From positions 1 to 30,962 of IMG/VR virus record IMGVR_UViG_3300032322_000028: 30,962 bases of DNA, one strand, 5' to 3'. Below are positions 16,129 through 23,053 of the stretch, in pieces. This DNA is from a virus. The translations under genes were made by a program, and so were the position numbers. Positions within the stretch are counted from its first letter, which is position 1, and every line of letters begins with the position of its first letter. The notes beneath the pieces were generated by a model. That model saw nothing but the letters and a program-made list of their open reading frames with translations. It was not told where the DNA came from and did not search any database.

Positions 16129-16401
16129 TCAGTCCTTGTACCCGCCGCCCTTGGCCTTGTACTGCTTCGCCAGAAGCTGCGCCTTGCGTGCGGACCACTG
16201 CCCCGCAGCCGTACCTTGCGTGGCCTGCCCCTTGATCTTCTCAAAGAGCGACTTCCGCATCCCGGGCTTGGTGTAGTTCCCGGCGGCGTTCACGCCCCCG
16301 CCTTCGGCGTACAGCTTCGTCGGCTCCGTCCCGTCCTTGCGGATGATGGACTTGGGTATCTTCTTGGGGTTGATAGCACCCATGCCGCGCGAAATCCGCA
16401 T
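16129..16401 (-). CDS. Small basic conserved protein, 90 aa
   Basis: The protein begins MRISRGMGAINPKKIPKSII, then RKDGTEPTKLYAEGGGVNAA and GNYTKPGMRKSLFEKIKG, ending QWSARKAQLLAKQYKAKGGG. The basic N-terminus, the 'YAEGGGVNAAGNYTKPGMRK' centre and the 'GQWSARKAQLLAKQYKAKGGGY' helix at the end form a pattern I recall from many podovirus-like genomes, next to the connector genes. No function is known. A second ATG at codon 7 is possible. It follows the 91-residue gene after two bases. Confidence 0.82.
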   Translation of the reverse strand: MRISRGMGAINPKKIPKSIIRKDGTEPTKLYAEGGGVNAAGNYTKPGMRKSLFEKIKGQATQGTAAGQWSARKAQLLAKQYKAKGGGYKD

Positions 16402-16403
16402 GG

Positions 16404-16679
16404 CTACACCATCTTGCCTTTGGTATGGCCCTTAGTCACGCAGCCGTCAGCCCGGGTGACGCCACCTTTGGCGTAGCCCTTGACCTTGCCGCCGTGTGCC
16501 TTGCGGAGTTCCGGAGCCCTGCCGACTTCTCGGGCAAGCTCGTTCATCTCCTCCTCAGTGCGGGGAGTGCGGCCCATGCGCAGGCGGGCTTTGTTGATGA
16601 GATCGCGGTTGTCTCCCATCCGCATCGCTTCCATCTCGTCGGCAACTGCACGCGCCCGCGTGCGAGGCAGCTTGTCCAT
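16404..16679 (-). CDS. Small basic protein with C-terminal TKGKMV motif, 91 aa
   Basis: The N-terminal half is helical and charged (MDKLPRTRARAVADEMEAMR; LINKARLRMGRTPRTEEEMN; ELAREVGRAPELRKAHGGK). The C-terminal 25 residues are Gly/Lys rich: VKGYAKGGVTRADGCVTKGH followed by TKGKMV at the very end. The in-frame GTG at 16685 is only 3 bases from the GGAGG, whereas ATG 16679 is 9 bases away and overlaps the upstream stop as TGATG, so I chose the ATG. The final motif recurs in the 96-residue neighbour. Its function is unknown; a structural or packaged role is possible. Confidence 0.78.
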   Translation of the reverse strand: MDKLPRTRARAVADEMEAMRMGDNRDLINKARLRMGRTPRTEEEMNELAREVGRAPELRKAHGGKVKGYAKGGVTRADGCVTKGHTKGKMV

Positions 16680-16969
16680 CAGCACTTACCTCCGCCCATC
16701 ATCTTGACCATCTTGCCCTTGGTCTTGCCCTTGGACTCGATGCCGCCGCCCTTGGCGAAAGGCTTGCCCTTGGCGGGCTTCTTTTCGTCTTTCTTGCCCT
16801 TCATCAGGAAGGGGGGAAGGGGTTTCTTCATTTGGGGCTCCTTGACGGCACCACCGTCGTTATGGGCCTTCGGCCCGACAAACTTCTTGGCTACGCTGGG
16901 CGGAACGTCTGTTTTACCCGCCAGCGAGGCGTACATGAACCGGCGCTGCTTCTCGGACTGAACCGGCAC
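16679..16969 (-). CDS. Small Lys/Gly-rich protein, 96 aa
   Basis: The N-terminus MPVQSEKQRRFMYASLAGKT has the 'S-x-KQRRFM' helix I associate with DUF3008-like small proteins. It is followed by VPPSVAKKFVGPKAHNDGG. The rest is Lys/Gly/Pro tract (KGKKDEKKPAKGKPFAKGGG) ending SKGKTKGKMVKMMGGGKC. The protein is extremely basic with no hydrophobic core, so most of it is probably disordered. The TKGKMV segment matches the end of the 91-residue protein. It could bind packaged DNA or the portal region, but nothing proves this. Confidence 0.78.
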   Translation of the reverse strand: MPVQSEKQRRFMYASLAGKTDVPPSVAKKFVGPKAHNDGGAVKEPQMKKPLPPFLMKGKKDEKKPAKGKPFAKGGGIESKGKTKGKMVKMMGGGKC

Positions 16970-16971
16970 GG

Positions 16972-17220
16972 TTACTCCTGGGGAATCCTGCGCTCTCGCA
17001 GAGTGTCCATCTTGAGAGAAAGCGCGTCAAGCCGCTTGAGCAGTTCGTTCATATCCTGGCGGAACTCTGCCCGAGTGATATGGTCCCGGGCCACCTCTTC
17101 CCGAGTTCGGTTGAGCAGGACGCTCAGCCTATCAAGCTCTTTGAACTTGGATGCCATAAAGAAGCCGACCACAGCAAGGAGGACCGACAGAATGAGGTTC
17201 CAGATTGCGATGTTTTCCAT
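16972..17220 (-). CDS. Single-pass membrane protein with coiled coil, 82 aa
   Basis: Residues 6-23 form one hydrophobic helix (IWNLILSVLLAVVGFFMASK). The rest is a charged amphipathic helix with heptad spacing (ELDRLSVLLNRTREEVARDH; QDMNELLKRLDALSLKMDTL), so an N-in membrane anchor with a long coiled coil is likely. There is no lipobox and no cleavable signal peptide. The architecture resembles i-spanins and some holin-associated proteins, but the gene lies far from the endopeptidase and holin genes, so the role is open. Confidence 0.75.
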   Translation of the reverse strand: MENIAIWNLILSVLLAVVGFFMASKFKELDRLSVLLNRTREEVARDHITRAEFRQDMNELLKRLDALSLKMDTLRERRIPQE

Positions 17221-17221
17221 C

Positions 17222-17476
17222 TCAGCACTTCCAGGCTCTCAGGCTTTTATTGATACGCGAATTCGGATCATTAGCCGTCTTCTCTGAAGTCAGCTTCTTT
17301 TTCATGCCACTCATTCGGGCACAGAATGACTTCTTGCGAGGCCCGCCTTCAGGCTGCGGGGCTTTCAGCCCAGGCTTTCCGGGGTTGGCTTTGTTGTAGG
17401 AAGCACGGCCTTTGGCGTTCAAACCGCCTTCAGGATTCTTACCCTCTTTGCGCTGCCACGCAGGGGACTTAGCCAT
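17222..17476 (-). CDS. Small basic protein, DUF6321-like, 84 aa
   Basis: The protein begins MAKSPAWQRKEGKNPEGGLN, then AKGRASYNKANPGKPGLKAP, QPEGGPRKKSFCARMSGMKK and LTSEKTANDPNSRINKSLRA, ending WKC. 'AW-x-RKEGK-x-PEGGLNA-x-GRASYN', 'APQPEGG-x-RKKSFCARM-x-GM' and 'ND-x-SRINKSLRAW-x-C' match a highly conserved phage protein I remember as DUF6321. Two conserved Cys (positions 52 and 84) could form a disulfide or bind metal. The function is not known to me. It starts one base after the stop of the 53-residue gene. Confidence 0.85.
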   Translation of the reverse strand: MAKSPAWQRKEGKNPEGGLNAKGRASYNKANPGKPGLKAPQPEGGPRKKSFCARMSGMKKKLTSEKTANDPNSRINKSLRAWKC

Positions 17477-17477
17477 G

Positions 17478-17639
17478 TCACACCGCCTGCAAGGCGTCTA
17501 GTGTGGATTGCGTGGTGGCGCTATCTGCGTCCAGTGCAGACACCTGTGCGATGTCCCCTCGCTGCGCTGCGGCGGCTCGCTGCTGGGCGTTGAAAGCGAG
17601 TCGGTTTTGTAAGAGCGTGATCAGGTCATCGATGCTCAT
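17478..17639 (-). CDS. Small helical protein, 53 aa
   Basis: The start is ATG 17639 with AAGGA five bases upstream, overlapping the TAA of the 901-residue gene. An upstream extension of the frame lies inside that gene and was rejected. The protein begins MSIDDLITLLQNRLAFNAQQ, then RAAAAQRGDIAQVSALDADS and ends TTQSTLDALQAV. It is a helical hairpin with heptad-like Leu/Ala spacing. I recall similar 50-60 residue proteins downstream of large phage structural genes, with no known function. Confidence 0.75.
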   Translation of the reverse strand: MSIDDLITLLQNRLAFNAQQRAAAAQRGDIAQVSALDADSATTQSTLDALQAV

Positions 17640-17647
17640 GGCCGTCC

Positions 17648-20353
17648 TTACTGTGCAGCGAACCCTTGAAGCGAGGCATACACCGCCCCCGCACCAGAAG
17701 CCGTAGCGGTCTGAAGTTGCAGTGCCGTGTTGACTGAGCCGCGCAGCGGGACCAAGAACTGAAGCGCCCGAGGCGTCACGCCCGTGGTCGGAATGCGGGT
17801 CATCCACAGCACCTTGTGGAACGTAGCCGTCACGCCCGTGCCGCTGATCGTCAGCGTCGAGCCGCCTCGGGTGGCCGACAGCGTGATCGTCGTGGCCGCA
17901 GGTGTGGTCAGGACGTAGTACGTCACGCCCGTCGAGATGCCCGTCACCGTCGATGCTGTGAACACCACCGCATCACCGATACGCAGGTTGTGCGTGGTCG
18001 AGACGGTCAGGGTGTTGGACGCGATGGTCTGCGACGAGCAGGTTAGGTCGGGCTCGCGGATGCGAAGGTCTGTCGCGTTGGTCAGCGCCTCCGAGAACAG
18101 GTCAATGGCCGTGACGTAGTTGCACAGCAGTGCGCCAGCCGCCTCCTTGACTTGCAGCGGGGTGGCGGTGTTGACAAGACCGCCCACGTTGGCAGGGGTC
18201 TGCCACGTGACTTCCGGGATCGCGTACGGAGCCACCACAGCCGCTGCACCAGCCGTCATCGTCAGACGCGCCGCATCACCAGCAACCAGCGTGGTCGGAG
18301 CCACCGCCGTACGGACCACACCACCCACAGTCAGCGGGTTGGTGCCAGCAGCCGCGTCTTCTGCCGCGCCGCCGCCAGTGAGCGTGGTGACGGTCGTGAC
18401 CGTCGTGATCGTGCCGGAGGAAACAGTGACCGCAGGGGTGTTCTGGATCGATACCGGAGCAGCAGCCGAGATGTCGCCCGTGGGCCGCGCCAGCGTTTCA
18501 ACGCGGAACCGCTCGTAGTCGAACAACCGAACGAACGACACACGCAGATCCGTGCGCCGGATCACACCGCCACCGCACAACGTCACGCCGTTTACAGCCT
18601 GACCCGTCAGCAGCAGCCCCGTGCCGCCCGTGCAGCCCGTGAACGTGGTGCCCGTCGTGCCGGTGTAGGTGATGAGTTGGAAGCCCTGCGTGGTGTTGAC
18701 CCAGAACGTGCCAGAGGCCGGGTAGCCAGTGGTCGAGGCCACGTTGATCGTGGCCTGAGGCAGCGTGGTGTTGTTGGACGCCGAGGTGATCGTGGTGCCC
18801 AGCGTGTCTGCCGGGTACGGGGTCGGCGGGGTGTAGCCGCTGGTGGGAGGCACCAGCCACAGCGAGGCAGCAGAGGCTTGGCCGATCTTCCAGGCCCCGT
18901 CGAGATTGAGCGTAGCACCCGTCGTGTTGTCGCGCACGCCGACGATGTTGACCAGATCACCAACCGCAAAGCCGGTCGTAGCGCTGATCGCCAGGGCAAG
19001 CTGCCGCGTGCCGTCAGCGAGGGTCTGCATCGAGGCAGACTGGATCGCCATCGCACCCGCGCCCAGCGCCGACATCAGGTTGCCGCCCTGCACCTTGGCG
19101 ACGTAGCCGCCGTAGCTGGTGATCGTGCCGGAAGTACCGATGGTGATGGTGAAGGTGTTTGCCCCCGTGACCGTGACGGCGGTGGCCGTGGTCAGGTTCG
19201 GGAACTCCGCCGCGCCCTGCGCTCGGATGCCGTAGATCACCACCAAGTCGCCGGTCACCAGATTGTGAGCCACGTCCGTCGTGATCGTGGCCGTGGTGCT
19301 GGCGCTCTTGACCGCCGAGACGATCTGCGCACTCGGCACCGTCAAGCTCTTGGCGTTGACCGACCGGAAGCGCAGCTTGTAGGTCTCGCTCGGGTCGGGG
19401 CACACCTGGGTGCGCAGGCCGCGAGACGTGCTTTGCCCGACCGCGTCCACACCAACATCCGCCCACTGGGTGCGATCCGCTTGCACCAGCAGGCGGTACT
19501 CAGAGGTCGGGCTGAAGCTGTACTGATACGCGACTGCGCCAGCAAGCTGGATGGAAGCCGTCGTTGCAATGGTGGTCGTCTGGTTGCCAGCTACCGTACC
19601 ACTGGGCAGAACATCGCCCGACTCCGAGCGGATGTAGAGTGAAGCGTTGGTGGCAGTCGCGTTCTCGAAAATCTCCGAGACACCATTCTGCGCACGGCCC
19701 AGGCGTTCGCGAAAGAACACAAAGCCCTTCGCACCAGCCGGGTTGGTGATGGTCTGGGACGCAATCGTGCCGCCAGGGCCAGCGGTGGCCGTGAACTGGG
19801 TCGGACTCGGCGTCGTCGCCACAACGAGTGCCGGGTAGTTGGCAAGCTGGTTGGAGCAGTCCCGAACGCCGATGCACGAACCGACCGAGAGCCCGTGCGG
19901 CAGCACCGTATCGACGGTCAGCGTCGTGGTAGCCTGGGTGATGACGTTGATCGCCAAGTCTGCCCGGGCAGACAGCGGGCCATTCGTGTCCACCACCTCG
20001 ACGCTGAACTCCTGCCCCAGGGTCCGCTGCGACATCGAAAGGCCAACGGCCAGTTCGATGGGCATATTGAACGTGAAGGTGGATTCAACGTCCGTTTGCT
20101 GACCCGCAACCAGCGGGTTCTTGCTGATGACGAGGTAAGACGCGGCGGCAGCGTTGCCGTCTACGAATACAAGGTCACCAGAACCCAGCGTCTGAGCCCA
20201 GCGGGAGCCCTCCGTATTGGGGCTGTAGTTTTCAAACGCCTCACGAATTTTGTTCGTGATGTTTGCAGTATCTACACAGGCGCGGCCATCTACGGCTTTC
20301 CACAGAGACGCACGCCCAGTGCCACTGTCCGTCAACGGAGCAAAACCACCCAT
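17648..20353 (-). CDS. Large beta-rich virion protein with repeated FCCH-like modules, 901 aa
   Basis: The N-terminus (LWKAVDGRACVDTANITNKI; REAFENYSPNTEGSRWAQTL) is ordered, and the remainder is Thr/Gly/Val-rich beta structure. Four related modules with an 'H-x-L-x-x-GD-x-V-x-I-x-G' core are seen at about 141-200 (VLPHGLSVGSCIGVRD), 352-420 (DVAHNLVTGDLVVIYGIRA), 453-500 (TGFAVGDLVNIVGVRDNTTG) and 779-840 (TTHNLRIGDAVVFTAST). They resemble domains sometimes called ubiquitin-activating-enzyme FCCH-like in phage proteins; no ubiquitin link is implied. AAGGAGG precedes the ATG at about 6 bases, a strong site. Placement after the capsid genes suggests a head fibre, decoration or tail protein. 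The function is inferred. Confidence 0.85.
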   Translation of the reverse strand: MGGFAPLTDSGTGRASLWKAVDGRACVDTANITNKIREAFENYSPNTEGSRWAQTLGSGDLVFVDGNAAAASYLVISKNPLVAGQQTDVESTFTFNMPIELAVGLSMSQRTLGQEFSVEVVDTNGPLSARADLAINVITQATTTLTVDTVLPHGLSVGSCIGVRDCSNQLANYPALVVATTPSPTQFTATAGPGGTIASQTITNPAGAKGFVFFRERLGRAQNGVSEIFENATATNASLYIRSESGDVLPSGTVAGNQTTTIATTASIQLAGAVAYQYSFSPTSEYRLLVQADRTQWADVGVDAVGQSTSRGLRTQVCPDPSETYKLRFRSVNAKSLTVPSAQIVSAVKSASTTATITTDVAHNLVTGDLVVIYGIRAQGAAEFPNLTTATAVTVTGANTFTITIGTSGTITSYGGYVAKVQGGNLMSALGAGAMAIQSASMQTLADGTRQLALAISATTGFAVGDLVNIVGVRDNTTGATLNLDGAWKIGQASAASLWLVPPTSGYTPPTPYPADTLGTTITSASNNTTLPQATINVASTTGYPASGTFWVNTTQGFQLITYTGTTGTTFTGCTGGTGLLLTGQAVNGVTLCGGGVIRRTDLRVSFVRLFDYERFRVETLARPTGDISAAAPVSIQNTPAVTVSSGTITTVTTVTTLTGGGAAEDAAAGTNPLTVGGVVRTAVAPTTLVAGDAARLTMTAGAAAVVAPYAIPEVTWQTPANVGGLVNTATPLQVKEAAGALLCNYVTAIDLFSEALTNATDLRIREPDLTCSSQTIASNTLTVSTTHNLRIGDAVVFTASTVTGISTGVTYYVLTTPAATTITLSATRGGSTLTISGTGVTATFHKVLWMTRIPTTGVTPRALQFLVPLRGSVNTALQLQTATASGAGAVYASLQGFAAQ

Positions 20354-20379
20354 CGTGGCCTCCTTTTAAGAGTCAACGA

Positions 20380-20859
20380 TTAAGCGCTGACCGGATTGCG
20401 CGAACCGTCAGAAGCGCGTTGGGCGTAGGCCACCGTGACGATTGCTCGGCCCGCAGTTGCAGACGCCACCGTGATGGCATTGCGCACGTAGACCGGCGTA
20501 TCTGCCGTGGTCGAGGTCTGCCACGCCAGTTGCGTTGCGGCAGTTGCCGTACCCGAGAAGCGGCCACCAGCGCCCGTGGAGACGCCCGCCATCAGTTCAG
20601 CGCCACCAGAGGTCGAGCCCACCGAGATGGTCATCGTCGCGCCACCAGCCACCGCCACCACTTGGTCAACGAGGATGTTGATGATCTGCGCACCAGCCGG
20701 GAGATACCCCAGGAGCGCGTCGTAGTTGCCGATGGCGGTCGGGTTTGCCAGATTCCCAGTGTCGAACGACTGGGTCAGCGTCACGAGGCCGGTGTTTTCG
20801 GTTGCGCCTTCGCGCACCGTACCCGCACGAATGGGGCCAGAGAAGGTCGAGAAACCCAT
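20380..20859 (-). CDS. Virion protein, possibly head decoration, 159 aa
   Basis: The protein begins MGFSTFSGPIRAGTVREGAT, then GLVTLTQSFDTGNLANPTAI, LLGYLPAGAQIINILVDQVV and ATMTISVGSTSGGAELMAG. Later strands are QLAWQTSTTADTPVYVRNAI and GRAIVTVAYAQRASDG. The strand pattern and 'SGPIRAGT...G...LVTLTQS' opening resemble phage decoration or stabilisation proteins. GAGGA lies about 7 bases before the ATG. The gene sits at the other side of the homing endonuclease from the major capsid gene, so it was probably next to the capsid gene before that insertion. Confidence 0.82.
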   Translation of the reverse strand: MGFSTFSGPIRAGTVREGATENTGLVTLTQSFDTGNLANPTAIGNYDALLGYLPAGAQIINILVDQVVAVAGGATMTISVGSTSGGAELMAGVSTGAGGRFSGTATAATQLAWQTSTTADTPVYVRNAITVASATAGRAIVTVAYAQRASDGSRNPVSA

Positions 20860-20966
20860 GATTTTTCCTCAGTCTGCGCCCGTCGTCCTTGAGGAAGGTC
20901 TGCCGAGTCAGTCGGCGGGCTGGGGTTGAATCTCGGAATAGGGGTTTTGTATCACAGTATCGCCGT
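20860..20966 (-). other. Spacer after the endonuclease gene, with a small hairpin
   Basis: These 107 bases lie between the endonuclease stop and the next virion gene, an unusually long gap for this region. A perfect 5-base-pair stem with a 5-base loop is at 20902-20916 (GCCGAGTCAGTCGGC). No T tract follows it on the minus strand, so it is not an intrinsic terminator; a leader or processing element is possible. No convincing promoter is seen, only a weak TTGCGT / TACAAA pair. Confidence 0.35.
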
Positions 20967-22001
20967 TTACGCAAGTCCTGCTTTGCGACAAGCGGTACAC
21001 GCGCCTTTTGTCAAGCGCGGGGCGATATGCCCATGCTTGCAGGGCTCTCCGGTGAAGTAGTGCTTCTCGCCCTTGTCCTTGGCTCCCTGCCGCGTGCGGG
21101 GCAGGTGTTTGAACTCTTCCGGAATCTCAACGGACGCAGGGGGCTCTACAGGCGCGTCTGCGTAGCAGAACAGCCATCCGGCCAGCTTACCCTTGGTAAT
21201 CGGCTTCTGAGCCTTCATGGTCCGGACAAGCATCTGATACGGCACGCCAAGCGTTTCACCGGCAAGGGCAGTTCCTGGGAAGTCTTGGCGCGACCCGTCA
21301 GGCAAGATGGCGTAGACCGGACGGCGCATCTTCTCCTTGGACGCTTCGGTGTGGGCGCGGCCTGCCCAATGCCCGTAATGCCCTGCGGCGGCAGCGGCTT
21401 GGATCTTGGCGCGGCCTTCTTCCGATACCTTGCGCCCTGGGCCTTTGGGTTTGCCTCTTTGAGCGTCACCGATCTTTTGTCTGGTTTCTTGGCTGCGCTC
21501 CTTGCCCTCCCAGTACGCAACAGGGTTGGCCTTTTTGCTGGCGCTGATCTTGGCCTTGGTTTCATCTGTGTGCTGCTTTCCAACGCGGGGGTGGTTAAAG
21601 TAGTCCTCGGCGTAGAAATCTTTGAGCGTCTGGGAAATCTGTTGCTTTTGTTCTTCTGATACGGGCCTACCAAAGTTTGGATGCCTTTCTTTTTGGATAC
21701 CACGCATGGGCGCACCCGACCTCAGCCCCGCGTTGTAGCAATAAGGTTTGCCAACATGCTGCACAAGCCACAAATCTTCGGCCTCCTGCAAAGACTCTTC
21801 GTCTGGGATCTGCGCAACTACTTTAAACGCAAACTTTTCTTCGCCGTACTTGTTCCACGCGGCTTGCAAATGCAGGCAGTGATGAACCCCGCGCCTTAGT
21901 TTATTTCGGTGCGTTCTAAACCGCTCTCTTTGGTTGCTTGTACTTCCGACATAGAACTTATCGTTCACGAGGTTGATGATCTTATAGATGACTTGGGTCA
22001 T
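20967..22001 (-). CDS. Free-standing GIY-YIG homing endonuclease with NUMOD3 motifs, 344 aa
   Basis: These enzymes cut a specific site in rival DNA lacking the gene so that repair copies the gene in. The N-terminal catalytic domain (1-92) has VIYKI (Tyr6), FYVGS (Tyr17), an Arg-rich helix (RERFRTHRNKLRRG), ESLQEAEDLWL with Glu73/Glu75 and CYN (Asn90). A string of NUMOD3-type DNA-binding motifs follows: GRPVSEEQKQQIS (111), GKQHTDETKAKIS (141), SQETRQKIGDAQRGK (170), GRKVSEEGRAKI (189) and GRAHTEASKEKM (214). Residues 228-280 look like a NUMOD-type helix-turn-helix. The C-terminus has a Cys/His cluster (C321-x-H-x-H, C335-x-x-C338). All key residues are present, so it is probably active. CGGAG lies 6 bases before the ATG, and it has its own promoter. 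It does not interrupt a gene. Confidence 0.92.
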   Translation of the reverse strand: MTQVIYKIINLVNDKFYVGSTSNQRERFRTHRNKLRRGVHHCLHLQAAWNKYGEEKFAFKVVAQIPDEESLQEAEDLWLVQHVGKPYCYNAGLRSGAPMRGIQKERHPNFGRPVSEEQKQQISQTLKDFYAEDYFNHPRVGKQHTDETKAKISASKKANPVAYWEGKERSQETRQKIGDAQRGKPKGPGRKVSEEGRAKIQAAAAAGHYGHWAGRAHTEASKEKMRRPVYAILPDGSRQDFPGTALAGETLGVPYQMLVRTMKAQKPITKGKLAGWLFCYADAPVEPPASVEIPEEFKHLPRTRQGAKDKGEKHYFTGEPCKHGHIAPRLTKGACTACRKAGLA

Positions 22002-22030
22002 GGCTAGCTCCGTTACAAGGCCAAGACCGT

Positions 22031-22059
22031 AATCTACACGCCGTGTATGGCGTTGTCAA
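22031..22059 (-). promoter_or_regulatory. Sigma70-like promoter for the homing endonuclease
   Basis: On the minus strand a perfect TTGACA (22059-22054) is followed by a 17-base spacer and TAGATT (22036-22031; 4 of 6 to TATAAT). Transcription would start near 22024, about 23 bases before the endonuclease ATG. An 11-base palindrome ACACGGCGTGT (22046-22036) fills the spacer next to the -10 box and could be an operator. The promoter lies just downstream of the capsid gene terminator. Confidence 0.65.
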
Positions 22060-22066
22060 CAGCGGG

Positions 22067-22095
22067 CAAAGAAAAAGGGCCCCGGAGGGCCCTTT
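22067..22095 (-). terminator. Rho-independent terminator after the major capsid gene
   Basis: The minus-strand sequence has a 9-base-pair perfect stem, AAAGGGCCC / GGGCCCTTT (22095-22087 and 22082-22074), with a 4-base loop, followed by a T-rich run (TTTTTCTTT through 22068). It lies about 40 bases after the capsid stop. It would end or reduce the head-gene transcript before the endonuclease. Confidence 0.88.
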
Positions 22096-22132
22096 GCAAG
22101 CGTAAGTGCTTGATTTTACTGACGTTTTTGCG

Positions 22133-23041
22133 TCAGGCGCCAGGGCTTCCAAAGGCTCCCAAAGGATCAGAGACTCCAAAGCTGTAGCGCTCTCGCGCCT
22201 TGTACCGGCTATTGCCGGTGTCGAAATCGCCGTCCATCGACGTAGACATCGCCACGCGCACGAAGTGCTTCAGGCCGTTGGGAACGTCGGTCTTGAGGAA
22301 CCATGCGTTCGTGTCGGTCAGGAAGTGGTTCACGGCGTACCCTTCCGGGATCGAGCCGTTGCTCTTCAGCGCGTTGATGTCGTTGTCCGTGGTCCCGACG
22401 CGCAGAGAGGTCTCCAGCAGGCGGGTGGCGACGAACATCAGGCTCGGCGGAACGATCAGCTTGCGGGGCTTGGCTGCGATCAGCAGGCCACGCTCGTCCG
22501 TCCACGCGGCGATCTGAATGACGGCGGCTTCCAGGGAAGTCTCGTTCAGGTCAGCGCCAGTGGTCGGGCGGTTGCTGTTGGTGCCACCGTTCACGAGCGG
22601 GTGATCCGTCGCAAACAGGCTCTTGCCGTCGCCGTACGTGACGGCACCGGAGAACCCGCTGTTCAGGATGGCCGCAGCCTTCACCTGCTTCGTGTACGCC
22701 ATAGCCCGAGCGAGGGCCTTGGTGTAGCGCGCCGAGAGACTGTCGTACAGGTTGTCTTCCACCGCCTCTTCGGTGATGGCGAAACCCATAGCGATGGTCT
22801 CGTGGTTGTACCGCGCCGTCCAGGCTTCCTGGGCGTTGTCGTAACGAATGGCTTGGCCTTCGTTCTTGACGGGTGCGGCGCTGAAGCCGGAGAGCTTGGT
22901 CTCCTCTTCAAACGAGCGCTCGGAGGTCTCCGTTTCGTAGATCTCCTTGTGCTCTTCGCCGTAGCGCTTGTACTCCATGCCGAACAGCGCGTTCAGGCCG
23001 GGGAGCAGTTCCTTGAGTAGTTGGGCACGAGAAATTGCCAT
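22133..23041 (-). CDS. Major capsid protein (Mu gpT-like HK97 fold), 302 aa
   Basis: This forms the icosahedral shell. The protein begins MAISRAQLLKELLPGLNALF and has KRYGEEHKEIYETETSERSF. The E-loop region is around 50-80 and the helix DNLYDSLSARYTKALARAMA (96-115) is the spine-helix candidate. The block ILNSGFSGAVTYGDGKSLFA then TDHPLVNGGTNSNRP (125-159) is the 'dGk-x-LF-x-x-HP' signature I associate with Mu-like gpT major head subunits. RKLIVPPSLMFVATRLLETS and the C-terminal ERYSFGVSDPLGAFGSPGA fit. AAGGAG lies 7 bases before the ATG. A strong terminator follows. It sits directly after scaffold, unknown and decoration genes, the usual head order. Confidence 0.9.
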   Translation of the reverse strand: MAISRAQLLKELLPGLNALFGMEYKRYGEEHKEIYETETSERSFEEETKLSGFSAAPVKNEGQAIRYDNAQEAWTARYNHETIAMGFAITEEAVEDNLYDSLSARYTKALARAMAYTKQVKAAAILNSGFSGAVTYGDGKSLFATDHPLVNGGTNSNRPTTGADLNETSLEAAVIQIAAWTDERGLLIAAKPRKLIVPPSLMFVATRLLETSLRVGTTDNDINALKSNGSIPEGYAVNHFLTDTNAWFLKTDVPNGLKHFVRVAMSTSMDGDFDTGNSRYKARERYSFGVSDPLGAFGSPGA

Positions 23042-23053
23042 TTGAGTGCTCCT

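Noticed and set aside
18152-19642. Plus-strand open frame of 496 codons opposite the 901-residue gene
   Set aside because: The composition (Arg, His, Gly, Asp) and absence of any domain pattern are those of the complement of a G+C-rich gene. The minus-strand frame has a strong ribosome binding site and recognisable repeated modules.
20860-20966. Possible promoter (TTGCGT / TACAAA) for the downstream virion genes
   Set aside because: Only 3 of 6 and 4 of 6 matches; too weak to list as a feature without transcript data.
22120-22135. Hairpin TGACG / CGTCA at the capsid stop codon
   Set aside because: The stem is 5 base pairs with an A/T loop and no T tract after it; the strong terminator 25 bases further explains termination better.
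22106-23020. Plus-strand open frame of 304 codons opposite the capsid gene
   Set aside because: The minus strand encodes a clear major capsid protein of normal length over the same bases; the plus-strand product is a shadow.
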